A DNA stretch of 64,000 bases, taken from NCBI RefSeq assembly GCF_028330965.1, contig NZ_JAQMUB010000032.1, forward strand, positions 1 through 64,000, given 5' to 3'. Both the position numbers and the translations under genes were made by a program. The notes beneath the pieces were generated by a model. It had not been told where the DNA came from. It worked only from the letters and a program-made list of their open reading frames with translations, and ran no database searches. Source of the stretch: Oscillatoria sp. CS-180 (GTDB taxonomy: Bacteria > Cyanobacteriota > Cyanobacteriia > Phormidesmidales > Phormidesmidaceae). Shown one piece after another: positions 55,001-62,862 of this stretch; the stretch's first letter is position 1, and each line of letters opens with the position of its first letter.

Positions 55001-55423
55001 TCCTACCAGCATATTGCTACCCAGATCGCCTGTTGTGTTCAGTCTCACCCGCCCTTGTAAAAACCAGAGATCAACACCAGGGGTTTGATAAAGCGGGATA
55101 AAACCTTCAACACTGCCGAAGTCTCGGAATCCACCGCCGTCTGTTTGATACTCAATGCCAATGGATGGCTGAATGATGACCGCCAGGGGCGCGTCGGTCG
55201 TGTCTGAATCGGTGATCGATGAGGTATCGGGTTCTGCCAGGACAGGAGCCGCAAGGCCTAGTAGCATTAACCCAGTCAAAAGCGGCTTGCAGAAACTTCT
55301 CAAACAAAACGGTTGAGCGCGATCGCATGAATATTGTGAAATGTCCTGCTGATTAAAGGTCTTCACTAAATTGTCATGAAAGAAACTCGCATTTTGCCGA
55401 TATGACATTGGTTTAGAGAGCAA
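52016..55423 (-). CDS. Inverse-autotransporter-like beta-barrel fused to a 22-repeat beta-helix
   Basis: The protein has 1135 residues. A long signal region ends with PLLTGLMLLGLAAPVLA (about 47-63). Residues about 80-310 look like an outer-membrane barrel of the intimin/invasin inverse-autotransporter type: IIQPSIGIEYQTDGGGF, LWFLQGRVRLNTTGDLGSN, VLGGYLGFDVQGTDDQTFYQ, FRLRLGLQHDEYSGTQ-type strands. A junction domain (about 330-450) leads to 22 repeats, mostly exactly 28 residues, with consensus NGIL(V/L)xADNGSQ(I/V)xTATI. These cover roughly 52240-54066. They should fold as a right-handed beta-helix. The C-terminus (about 1070-1135) is a separate cap with two Cys. It is probably a surface passenger. 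It is divergent from the M48 protease gene. Confidence 0.75.
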   Translation of the reverse strand: MLSKPMSYRQNASFFHDNLVKTFNQQDISQYSCDRAQPFCLRSFCKPLLTGLMLLGLAAPVLAEPDTSSITDSDTTDAPLAVIIQPSIGIEYQTDGGGFRDFGSVEGFIPLYQTPGVDLWFLQGRVRLNTTGDLGSNMLVGYRALTSDQQAVLGGYLGFDVQGTDDQTFYQIGAGFDRIGEDWEFRGNVYIPVGDRTTDMTRTGAPFFQGNRLVFPTTRQVAMAGADIEIGGAIADLGRLGPLSAFGGLYYYGHPDVESILGGRAGLGINPSDTFNLRLGLQHDEYSGTQVLLQTGLSWGGTAPESEHPGITALGRPVQRTMPIWIVTDDQNLAALNPTTGQTYRFQHVQPQVGEGGDGSFGDPFGEVSSAMTVVADGDIVFVQPGDLTSGFTILDGVQVLSTVVVHPVETQFGTVDLPGSGTGDHPTVPETIVLGDRTRLSGFAVTPGLDQDGIQANDVTTISLDNNRVSTARNGILLNRVDGEVSVRQNQVQAVSQNGILLNLSGQAIETADIAQNEVATTDANGILVRLADSSQLSLLTLNDNQVSDAEENGIAVLTTGESQLSDLVINQSQVVDAGENGLFILADTGSTVDRLTLANLDAVEVDSNGVLVLADNAGAIGRTTLTDGAIAQSGSNGILFLADNGGQIQSVEAVRTSVEGVAANGLAILTDRGGVIEIAIIEAAEIGTVERNGLLALADNGGVLGTAIINDSTVMNANGNGLLISAQNGSQVETAMVTNVQVAQAEANGLLVQADSGSQITTATISQSAVASAGANGILMQADNGSQLLSAILSGGQVITAGQNGVLLIADNGSQVTTAIVEESVIGTGGAIGDNGILVFADNGSSLDSSLIQSNQLAEIGGTGLQVFTDGRSQIGTATLQNNQLQGIDGGGILVFAQGQSQIDQAALAGNQLNQVGREGIQVFVDGEGQLSTLDIEANQISETTETGVQVFAANNGQIEQVRVSDNQLEAIASDGIVAFAQTEGQLPDVELSGNQLSEIAEDGLRVFAVDGGRVDTATISNNATQTVGDAGVFAFADDTSQLSTLTVEANRLETSVTAVSLGNENETTPLCAVVRNNISIDSASFDGNFFVSGSSVLQIVDLPQINPLNNNTFQQINNAGATDGTSGTGECP

Positions 55424-55799
55424 TATAAAGGGGGATAGATATAGCTTTTTCGGGTCAGATGGGCGATCGCCTGAGCTGACCTAATACCGTTTAGTCCAAT
55501 CCACTGGAAACCCAAATAGATTTCTCAGTAAAGCTGTATCAATCTACTTGCAAAATTTGATTGACCCGCAACTTATACGAGAAAAGGCTGCCTCTTGGTC
55601 AGAGCGAAAGAACTCTGTGAAGTTACGGTGAGTGCGCTAGACGGAATCAACGAGTGATGTCCGTTCTTGGCTGTTGCTTAGAGGTGACAAATATCCATGC
55701 GATTTGACACCTTTGAACCCAATAGCATCTTCAGGCAAGCCCATCACATTATTAACTGGCTGGCAGAATAGAGGCAGATGTGTGCTTCGGGTTAATGCT
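55424..55799. other. Divergent promoter region
   Basis: This 376-bp spacer lies between the beta-helix protein and M48 protease genes. It contains a stacked inverted repeat at 55453-55481 (GGTCAG...CTGACC enclosing the palindrome GGCGATCGCC, a HIP1 core). No gene is seen. Confidence 0.45.
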
Positions 55800-57536
55800 A
55801 TGAATACGGGTAAGCGATTTCTCGCCTGGAGTCTGATGAGCCTTTTCCTGACTTTCGGTCTAAATGGCTTGGGATCAACTTCATCGACTGGATGGGCGGC
55901 TCAACCGCCTTTGGTTACTGTTGAGGAAACAACTGATTCTGACGCGGCCCCCAACTCTATCGAAGAGACAACCGCTGCTGACTCGACCTCTGGAAATGCT
56001 GATGAGTTAACACCGCCTGAGTCAGACGCCGCAACCGAGCCAGACGAGGGCGTTCTCAACTTGCCAGACTTTGAACCCCGACTGCCAGGGGAAAGCATAC
56101 CCGACGAGATGTCTGCTGAAGAGGATGAATCGACTTGGAATGACCTTGATATTGAGTCCTCGGCAGAAGCGCCTAAGCTGTCTAAACAGCAGCAGATTTT
56201 GATTACTGCTGATGAACACTACTTAGCCGGGGATTTTGAAACGGCAGAAATCCTGTATCGTCAGGTCAAAGATGCTGTCTGGCAGGTTGATCCGGCCTCT
56301 TTGCGATCGCAGCCCATCTATGACCCTGCTGATTTATCGCCTGCTGGAGCGGTCTATTGGCGAGAGGCGAATGCTGGCTATGACCAGGGCCTGACTCATC
56401 GGACAACAGTGCCGCTCGATCTGCTGGTAAGGGAATATCCAGAGTTTATCCCTGCCCACATTTTTTATGCTGAGTATTTGGTTGAGAGCGATCGCGCTGA
56501 GGAAGCCGACGCTGTTCTAGACCAAGCGCTCATTGTTTACCCCAGCCACCCTGATTTGCTAATGGCTCGAACGCGGACTCAAATGGTGATGGAGCAGTGG
56601 ATTGAGGCATCGATTACGGCTAGACAATTTGTGCTTCTGAATCCGGATCATCCAGAGGTTGCTGCCATGGATGAACTTAGTAAGGAGACGCTGAATCGTT
56701 TTCGAGCAGAGATGAACGAAGAATTGACGGGTAACCTGTTGGGCAATATCTTCACAGGGGCAGCGGGTCTGCTGCTGACTGGAGGGCTGATAGGTCCCTA
56801 TACAGCAGTGAATTCTGCGGTAATTCTCATGCAGGGAGAATCAGCCGTAGGTGCGAGTGTGGCTGAGCAGGCCAAAGCTCAATTACCTCTGATCAGCGAT
56901 GCCGAAGTGGATGCCTACGTCAACGGTATTGGTCAGAAGTTAGCAAGTCTAACTGGACGCGACGAATTTAACTACGAGTTTTACATCATTGATGACCCTG
57001 AGTTAAATGCCTTTGCCTTGCCAGGCGGCAAAATTTTTATCAACGGTGGAGCTATCTTAAAGGCCAATTCAGAGGCGGAGCTAGCAGGGCTGCTGGCCCA
57101 TGAACTTGCCCATGCAGTGCTCTCTCATGGTTTTCAGATGGCGACTAACAGTAATTTAGTTAATAGCGTTGCTGGCGTTATTCCGGTTCCTGAAATTGGT
57201 GGCATTGCTGCCGGACTCGCCTTCAGCAGTTACTCTCGTGAAATGGAGCGGCAGGCCGATATTCTGGGCACTCAGCTCCTCTCCGTTGCCGATTATGCGG
57301 CAGATGGTTTGCATAATCTAATGGTGACCTTGCAGGCGGAGGCTGGCGATCGCGGCGGCATTCAGTGGTTCTCTACTCATCCCGCCCCTGCCGAACGTGT
57401 TGACTATCTGAAGCAGATCGTAGAAGTGGGTGGTTACAACCGCTATGCCTATGAAGGTGTCGCCACGCATTTAGCCATTCAAAGTCGAGTGGATAGGTTG
57501 TTGACGAAACCGGAAGAAACAGAAGGAGCGGAGTAA
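55800..57536 (+). CDS. Exported M48 family metalloprotease with helical repeat region
   Basis: The protein has 578 residues from the ATG at 55800. The first residues form a signal peptide (MNTGKRFLAWSLMSLFLTFG ... cleavage near GWAAQ). An acidic Ser/Thr/Glu region (about 35-140) is probably disordered. A TPR-like helical part (about 150-310; EIPAHIFYAEYLV-type units) precedes the peptidase. The zinc site is H434-E435-L-A-H438 with E483 in REMERQAD. This resembles BepA/YfgC-type periplasmic M48 proteases of envelope quality control, but with the TPR part before rather than after the protease. An upstream TTG start at 55674 is unlikely. It is divergent from the beta-helix outer-membrane protein. 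Confidence 0.85.
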   Translation: MNTGKRFLAWSLMSLFLTFGLNGLGSTSSTGWAAQPPLVTVEETTDSDAAPNSIEETTAADSTSGNADELTPPESDAATEPDEGVLNLPDFEPRLPGESIPDEMSAEEDESTWNDLDIESSAEAPKLSKQQQILITADEHYLAGDFETAEILYRQVKDAVWQVDPASLRSQPIYDPADLSPAGAVYWREANAGYDQGLTHRTTVPLDLLVREYPEFIPAHIFYAEYLVESDRAEEADAVLDQALIVYPSHPDLLMARTRTQMVMEQWIEASITARQFVLLNPDHPEVAAMDELSKETLNRFRAEMNEELTGNLLGNIFTGAAGLLLTGGLIGPYTAVNSAVILMQGESAVGASVAEQAKAQLPLISDAEVDAYVNGIGQKLASLTGRDEFNYEFYIIDDPELNAFALPGGKIFINGGAILKANSEAELAGLLAHELAHAVLSHGFQMATNSNLVNSVAGVIPVPEIGGIAAGLAFSSYSREMERQADILGTQLLSVADYAADGLHNLMVTLQAEAGDRGGIQWFSTHPAPAERVDYLKQIVEVGGYNRYAYEGVATHLAIQSRVDRLLTKPEETEGAE

Positions 57537-57612
57537 GGTTTGAGTTTTGCTTACTTGTCCTTCTGTCTTCATTTATTGCGGAATTGGGCGTCAGGGGCAC
57601 AGGCCGTTTAAG

Positions 57613-57645
57613 CCTTCTGCCTTCATCCTTCTGCCTTCATCCTTC
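57613..57645. repeat. Short tandem repeat (14-mer) overlapping the stomatin 3' end
   Basis: CCTTCTGCCTTCAT occurs at 57613-57626 and 57627-57640, followed by a partial CCTTC. It resembles the heptamer-based STRR sequences of cyanobacteria. The stop codon and last codons of the SPFH gene lie inside it. Confidence 0.8.
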
Positions 57646-58591
57646 CATCTTCGCCAACGATCGCCTTCATTCCTTCTAGGGTTGCCGGAATGGCGCGGGG
57701 ATCCATGAACATAATCTTGCTGCTGTCGCTAGCACCAATTTGCTGGCCCATTTCTAGGTAGTTTTGGGCGAGTAGATACTGGAGGGCGTCTTTGGCTTGA
57801 GGATCGGAGCGCAGTTTGTCCGCAATAATTGCCATCGCCTCAGAGGTGGCTTGTGCCCGCAACACAGCTTCCTGACGAAAGGCTTGAGCCTTTAGGACGA
57901 TCGCTTTTTGCTGGGCCTCAGCATCAAGAATGGCGGCTTTTTTACCCGATTCGGCTGACAAGACTTCGGATTCTGCCTGTCCCCGAGCACTGTTCACGGC
58001 AGACTCTCGCTCTCCTTCGGAGGTTAAGATGGAAGCCCGCTTGCGTCGTTCTGCTGCCATTTGCAGTTCCATTGAATCCTGCACGGCTTTGGATGGCATG
58101 ATGTCTCGCAGCTCGACCCGGGTCACTTTCACGCCCCAGGGATCAGTGGCAATATCCAACTCACGTAGCAGCGACTCGTTAATTTCGGATCGAGCCGTAA
58201 ACGTTTCGTCTAACTCCAATTTGCCCATCTCAGATCGAATCTGAGTCAGGACTAGGTTGACCATGGCTGCCTGCAAGTTTTCGACCTTGTAGTAAGCCTT
58301 TTCAAGATCTACAATGCGCCAGTAAACGACAGCATCGACTGAAATCGAAACGTTGTCCCGCGTGATACAGGACTGGGGCGGAACATCCAGAACCCGTTCC
58401 CGCACGGTTTGCTTAAAAACAACCTTGTCCACAACGGGCACGATGAAGTTTAACCCTGGGGTCAATTTCTTACCGTTGTATCGACCCAGAGTCTCAACCA
58501 GAGCTTCATCGCTCTGGTTGACGATTTTGACCGCACTGGCAGCAACGCCACCGCCTAATGCCAGTACGAACAGAAAACTCAAGGGGTTCAT
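57623..58591 (-). CDS. SPFH/Band 7 (stomatin, QmcA-like) membrane protein
   Basis: The protein has 322 residues. An N-terminal hydrophobic anchor (about 3-22) is followed by the SPFH domain (about 23-190; [60 protein letters not shown]). A long Ala/Glu/Lys-rich coiled coil (about 190-250; [20 protein letters not shown]) and a C-terminal oligomerisation part come next. It should form large membrane rings that organise microdomains. It pairs with the NfeD gene 66 nt upstream, the usual stomatin-NfeD operon. The last residues (DGRMKAEG) are encoded by a short tandem repeat. GAGG lies 9 nt before the ATG. Confidence 0.92.
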   Translation of the reverse strand: MNPLSFLFVLALGGGVAASAVKIVNQSDEALVETLGRYNGKKLTPGLNFIVPVVDKVVFKQTVRERVLDVPPQSCITRDNVSISVDAVVYWRIVDLEKAYYKVENLQAAMVNLVLTQIRSEMGKLELDETFTARSEINESLLRELDIATDPWGVKVTRVELRDIMPSKAVQDSMELQMAAERRKRASILTSEGERESAVNSARGQAESEVLSAESGKKAAILDAEAQQKAIVLKAQAFRQEAVLRAQATSEAMAIIADKLRSDPQAKDALQYLLAQNYLEMGQQIGASDSSKIMFMDPRAIPATLEGMKAIVGEDGRMKAEG

Positions 58592-58657
58592 ATTGAAATC
58601 CTCTAAATTCGGATGAAATGTCGTAACGAATGAAACGTGAATTAACCCGCGATCGCC

Positions 58658-59080
58658 CTAGCGAATACTGTGTTCTGGCATGATGAGCAGCGTGGTTCCC
58701 CGTCGGCCAATGACGATAACAGGCTCATCTGCGCCAATGATGGCTTCACTATCTTCACAGCGGGCTTGCCAGGAATTGCCTTCGTATAGGACTCGTCCGG
58801 CTTGGCCGGGGGCGATCGCGGTTAGTGTTCTGGCTTCGGTTGAATCCGCCAGGATGTAAGGAGTTTGCTTAGGCACAAACCGCTTCAGTGCCCAAGTTGC
58901 CAACACAGACAGCACCATCCAGACACCAACTTGAATGCTGAACTGAGGCACGATCAACGCGACCACAGCAACGGCTAAGGCGCTCACACCCAAGGTCGCT
59001 TCAACAAAAGCAGTGGGCAAAAACAGCTCCATCAAACAGAGCACGGCACCAACAATCAGCCAAAACAGGGGAAGACTCAT
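58658..59080 (-). CDS. NfeD family protein
   Basis: This 140-residue protein has two to three N-terminal transmembrane helices (about 5-70; FWLIVGAVLCLMELFLPTAFV, LAVAVVALIVP, VWMVLSVLATWAL) followed by the soluble NfeD OB-fold (about 85-140; RTLTAIAPGQAGRVLYEGNSWQARCEDSEAIIGADEPVIVIGRRGTTLLIMP). NfeD proteins partner stomatin-like SPFH proteins. This one precedes the SPFH gene in the same operon. It is the short form without the ClpP-like protease domain. Confidence 0.92.
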   Translation of the reverse strand: MSLPLFWLIVGAVLCLMELFLPTAFVEATLGVSALAVAVVALIVPQFSIQVGVWMVLSVLATWALKRFVPKQTPYILADSTEARTLTAIAPGQAGRVLYEGNSWQARCEDSEAIIGADEPVIVIGRRGTTLLIMPEHSIR

Positions 59081-59456
59081 AGCCTACTAAACGAAAAAAA
59101 CTGTGAAGTTGCTGAAAGATTACCCAATCGCTGACAGAAAGATCTTCAAATTCTAAGTTCTGCTTTCCTGAAATTTAGCCGACACGCCTTGAAAGCTCCA
59201 TTTTTCATCCGTCGGCCCATAGAAAATCTGATGCCAAAGAAGAAGGTAATGCTTCGTAACTATGATGGCTTTGTTTTCGTCGCATTATCTACAATCAGCA
59301 CAATTCATTTAGGTTTGTCAGGGCTGTTTTCCCCGGTTCCTGCTCACCTTGAGCCGAAACCAACGAGCGAATCATCGAAAATCCACTAGGATTAGGCCAA
59401 GCAGCCCCGGTGCTAAATACGGGCGATGTTGTGATTGGAGACAAACGAACCAGGAA
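59081..59456. other. Divergent spacer between nfeD-like and phosphatase genes
   Basis: This 376-bp region has no convincing gene. Short open frames exist (for example around 59231-59389) without ribosome-binding sites. Another frame just before the phosphatase start (about 59372-59460) reads NPLGLGQAAPVLNTGDVVIG and looks faintly protein-like. It could be a decayed N-terminal extension but is too short to call. Confidence 0.4.
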
Positions 59457-61253
59457 ATGATGAGTGCTGAGCGAGTAGGGTCTCAAACGCGAGTATGTCT
59501 CTGGGTAATGGGCGCAGGTGCCGATACTGTGCCTGAAGGTGAAACGGTGGGCGATCGCTACGAAGTTATCGCGCCACAAATTTGGCGAGATCTGACTCCA
59601 GATAGTCCGCCTCAAACACCTGACTCCATTCCAGACACGGTGCTGCCCTATCTCAAAGCTCATCATCAGCGTCTACACGTACCTGGCATTTACGACGTAG
59701 TGGTTCACAGGGGAAAAGCACCTCTAATACTGCTTGAAAATGCCCCGGTGAATGCTCGCTCTGGTGAACTGTATCCCACTTTGTTGGAGCAGTGGGGGCG
59801 AGTCTCGTCGGTGCGTCAGATATCATGGCTATGGCAAAGCTGGCAACTATGGCAGTCTTTGCAGCCGTTGGGGACGGCAGCCAGCTTGCTAGACTTCGAC
59901 ATTGTGCGGGTGGAAGGTTGGCGGGTGCGGTTGCTGCAACTGATATCAGATCCCAAGTCCCCTTCCTTGAAGGATTTGGGACGACACTGGCAGAGGCTGA
60001 TTGAAGACGCTAGACCCACCATCGCTACAGCCCTTTCTCAGGTCTGCGATGCTTTGATTTCTGGCTCAATGTCGCCAGAGCAGTTGACGATTGACCTGAA
60101 CTATCTGCTGCTGAAAGAGTCAGCCCAGCAGCGTCCCCGGTTGCGGATGGCCGGAGAAACCCATCCCGGTCCCAACCAGTCGCGCAACGAAGACGCCTGT
60201 TATCCAGAAGGGGAGCAGCCCGAAATTCCGACGCCCCGAATTGCCATTGTGTGTGACGGCGTCGGTGGTCATGAGGCGGGTGAAGTCGCCAGTCAGATTG
60301 CCCTGCGAGCACTCCAGCCTCAGCTTCAGGGACTCATAGCGGAATCGGGACGAGAAGAGAACGCAGTGCCACCCCACGTCGTCGCCCAGCAGATTGAGGC
60401 TGCCGTTCGGGTCGTTAACGATTTGGTCAATACGCAGAATGATCTGCAAAACCGGAGCGATCGCCAGCGCATGGGCACCACGATTGTCATGGCGCTAGTG
60501 GTACCACAGCGGCTGAAAACACCGCAGGGGTGGATTCAGGTTGACGAACTGTACCTAGCTCACGTCGGAGATAGCCGCGCCTATTGGATCACGCCGGACT
60601 ATTGCCATCAGCTCACCGTTGACGACGACATTGCCGGACGGGAAGTTCTCGGCGGTCGTGCGTTTTACACAGCTCTTCGTGATCGCCCTGAAGCCGGAGC
60701 ACTGACTCAGGCGATCGGGACACGGGGGAGTACCTATTTGACCCCTCACGTTCAGCGATTTCTTTGGGATGAAGAAGGGGTGTTGCTGCTGTGCTCCGAT
60801 GGCTTGAGCGACAATCAGCAAATTGAGTCCGCTTGGGCCAACTACATTGGCTTGATTACCAAACACATCATTTCTTTGCCGTCGGCGGTTGCCTCTTTGA
60901 TTGAACTGGCAAACCAGAAAAACGGCCACGATAACGTTTCCGTCGTCTTGGTACACTCAAAACCCGCCCTGGACGGTGCTTACACCACAACACCAGATCC
61001 TGAGGCAGCTTCGTCGGAAACACCTGAAGACGACTTGACCGATGCTTCTAAGGCGCTGCTCTATGGCGAAGAGGAAGAAGTTGCTACTGTAGGGACTAAC
61101 ACTTCTGAAGGCGCTCCCAGAGCTGCTGTTCCTCGCTGGTGGGTAATCACAGTAGCGATCGCGATCCTCTTCTTCGCTGGTGTCGCCGGATGGTGGGTCG
61201 CAGGTCAGATAGCACCTACTGAAGAATCCAACGAAACAGAGCTATCAGAGTAA
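59457..61253 (+). CDS. PP2C-type serine/threonine phosphatase with C-terminal membrane anchor
   Basis: The protein has 598 residues. An N-terminal region of about 220 residues is predicted helical and resembles a degenerate kinase-like fold (GDRYEVIAPQIWRDL; LHVPGIYDVV). The PP2C domain runs about 230-500 with all metal motifs: RNEDACYPE, CDGVGGHEAG, RQRMGTTIVM, LAHVGDSRAYW, LLLCSDGLSDN and GHDNVSVVLV. A linker and a transmembrane helix (about 565-587; WWVITVAIAILFFAGVAGWWV) end the protein, so the catalytic part should face the cytosol. It removes phosphate from Ser/Thr of unknown targets. The start is the first of two adjacent ATGs, with CAGG close upstream. Confidence 0.88.
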   Translation: MMSAERVGSQTRVCLWVMGAGADTVPEGETVGDRYEVIAPQIWRDLTPDSPPQTPDSIPDTVLPYLKAHHQRLHVPGIYDVVVHRGKAPLILLENAPVNARSGELYPTLLEQWGRVSSVRQISWLWQSWQLWQSLQPLGTAASLLDFDIVRVEGWRVRLLQLISDPKSPSLKDLGRHWQRLIEDARPTIATALSQVCDALISGSMSPEQLTIDLNYLLLKESAQQRPRLRMAGETHPGPNQSRNEDACYPEGEQPEIPTPRIAIVCDGVGGHEAGEVASQIALRALQPQLQGLIAESGREENAVPPHVVAQQIEAAVRVVNDLVNTQNDLQNRSDRQRMGTTIVMALVVPQRLKTPQGWIQVDELYLAHVGDSRAYWITPDYCHQLTVDDDIAGREVLGGRAFYTALRDRPEAGALTQAIGTRGSTYLTPHVQRFLWDEEGVLLLCSDGLSDNQQIESAWANYIGLITKHIISLPSAVASLIELANQKNGHDNVSVVLVHSKPALDGAYTTTPDPEAASSETPEDDLTDASKALLYGEEEEVATVGTNTSEGAPRAAVPRWWVITVAIAILFFAGVAGWWVAGQIAPTEESNETELSE

Positions 61254-61369
61254 CTTTTGAAGATGGGAAAACCCTAGCTGGCATAAGATCAATTTTGTTT
61301 GAAGAGGTACTGGATGCAGAGTTGTCTGCAAATGTTTGTCGTAAATGACTGCTTCATGGCCACCCATTA

Positions 61370-62077
61370 ATGAACGAAAATATCGTCAATTTTTTATATG
61401 GGGCTTTAGGTGGCGGCATTGTAGCAACAAGCTTTCGCATTGCAGAGACCTATATTATTGCTCCTCGCTTTACCCAGTCGATTGACGCGAAGAAAAAGCT
61501 ATTTGCTTACGCCAGACCTCTGAGCTATGCCTGTTATGAATTGAACTATCGCCTTGATGCAATTTCAATTAAAATAAATGCTTTCAATGAAACCAGAAAT
61601 TCGCTCAGGATTTCTCCTAAAGAGGCTAGTTCAATCGATTGGTTTACTAAGGAAGGCTATTACGTCACGTCAACGGCTTATCTGATCGCAACGGTTTCCT
61701 GCTGGATTCAGCTCTATGAAAGAGACGTCGTGTTTCTCCAATTTGGTCGTTCATCCTTAACCAAATGCTTTTTTGAGCTCATTGAAAACTTTAAGAATAG
61801 TCTTTCGTCTTCTGGTAGTATCCTTTGGTTCCACTATGTCAATGGTATTGGAGAACTGTTAGTTGCTGAAGCAGGCGATCGCCCAATGAATTTATCAGAA
61901 TTTACCTACAAACTCTATCGAGATGAATTGTTTCGCGACTATTACGATCAGCTTTTTGTCTTCATCAATCAGATGGCAGAAGGACAACATTTGGAAACAC
62001 TTAAAAATACCATTAACGCCATAGCTGAAATCGAAGCCTTTCTGGTTGAAAACAAAATTACAATCGCAATGAGCTGA
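61370..62077 (+). CDS. Uncharacterised protein (235 aa) in an AT-rich patch
   Basis: I do not recognise a family. The N-terminus has a moderately hydrophobic glycine-rich stretch (VNFLYGALGGGIVATSF, about 6-22) that may be a membrane anchor. The rest is predicted helical, rich in Tyr/Phe/Leu with no obvious catalytic motif (for example YYVTSTAYLIATVSCWIQLYERDVVFLQF). The coding sequence is visibly more AT-rich than neighbouring genes, consistent with acquired DNA. It is followed 88 nt later by the small helical protein and the broken HNH gene, with which it could form an accessory cassette. Confidence 0.6.
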   Translation: MNENIVNFLYGALGGGIVATSFRIAETYIIAPRFTQSIDAKKKLFAYARPLSYACYELNYRLDAISIKINAFNETRNSLRISPKEASSIDWFTKEGYYVTSTAYLIATVSCWIQLYERDVVFLQFGRSSLTKCFFELIENFKNSLSSSGSILWFHYVNGIGELLVAEAGDRPMNLSEFTYKLYRDELFRDYYDQLFVFINQMAEGQHLETLKNTINAIAEIEAFLVENKITIAMS

Positions 62078-62165
62078 ACGCTCATCCAACCGTGTCTTGG
62101 CTCGTGTCTTTGAAGAGAGATATAAATTTCTGAGGATATATTCTGAAGCCTACGGAAGCAGGAAA

Positions 62166-62405
62166 ATGGTTGCAGTTCTCAACAAGCCCTCGTCCCTAGT
62201 TCATGAAATCCAGCTTGAGAGAGTTGGAAGTTGGAAGTTGTTTAAGTTCAGTCAATCTCTTCAGTTGAAAATGGAAATGCTTCTAGAAAAGAAGAAAACT
62301 GAGCAAATAACTCTGGACGAAGTTGCTGAATTGGATGCAATTGGAGAGCTAGATCGTATCTTTACTCACATTAATGCAATGCTTGCGGCTCAAGATGCCG
62401 ATTAA
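62166..62405 (+). CDS. Small helical protein preceding an HNH nuclease gene (79 aa)
   Basis: The ATG at 62166 has AGGA 4 nt upstream. The protein begins MVAVLNKPSSLVHEIQLERV and continues as a long charged helix (SLQLKMEMLLEKKKTEQITL ... DRIFTHINAML). The family of small proteins with this ending is one I associate with a downstream HNH endonuclease in cyanobacteria, but I know no function. Its stop codon overlaps the start of the HNH gene by 8 bp, so the two were cotranslated. Confidence 0.65.
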   Translation: MVAVLNKPSSLVHEIQLERVGSWKLFKFSQSLQLKMEMLLEKKKTEQITLDEVAELDAIGELDRIFTHINAMLAAQDAD

Positions 62406-62844
62406 CGATGAACTCAAGCAGTCTATTCGGAGACGCGCTAACTACGTCTGTGAATATGGTCATTCTCCAGAACAGTTGAGCGCCAATCGGTTTACTGTTG
62501 ATCACATTATTCCAAAGTCCATAGGGGTTCTGATACGCTCGATAATCTTGCGCTTGCTTGTCGGCGTTGCAATGAGAGGCGCTACAATTTTGTCGCAGGA
62601 GTTGATCCAGATACTCAAGAAATTGTTCCTCTTTTTAATCCTCGTCAGCAGAAGTGAAAAGAGCATTTTTTGGCTAAGGCAAGGCATTGTGATTAAAGGT
62701 ATTACGGCAATTGGTCGTGCAACCTGTGTACGACTTGATCTAAACGATGATCGTTGTCCGGAGAACGATTCTATTCAAGGAACAAGGCGATTTTGGGTAA
62801 AGACTGGGTTACATCCACTAGCAGACGACCCATACCAGGATTAA
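62398..62844 (+). pseudogene. Frameshifted HNH endonuclease
   Basis: The frame from 62398 begins like an HNH nuclease (MPINDELKQSIRRRANYVCE ... FTVDHIIPKS) and ends like one (GITAIGRATCVRLDLNDDRC ... WVKTGLHPLADDP), but the middle is garbled. The missing middle, GSDTLDNLALACRRCNERRY and then NFVAGVDPDTQEIVPLFNPR, is present in another frame from about 62526. One base is missing in the G run at 62524-62527, that frame hits TGA at about 62654 where Trp is expected, and the original frame resumes after the T run at about 62666. The first zinc pair also reads C-E-Y-G instead of C-x-x-C. The HNH core is therefore lost. Confidence 0.8.
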
Positions 62845-62862
62845 GGTTTTCCCAATCTGGAG

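Noticed and set aside
59231..59389. Short ORF between the nfeD-like and phosphatase genes (MPKKKVMLRNYDGFVFVAL...).
   Set aside because: No ribosome-binding site, no recognisable family, and composition not clearly coding.
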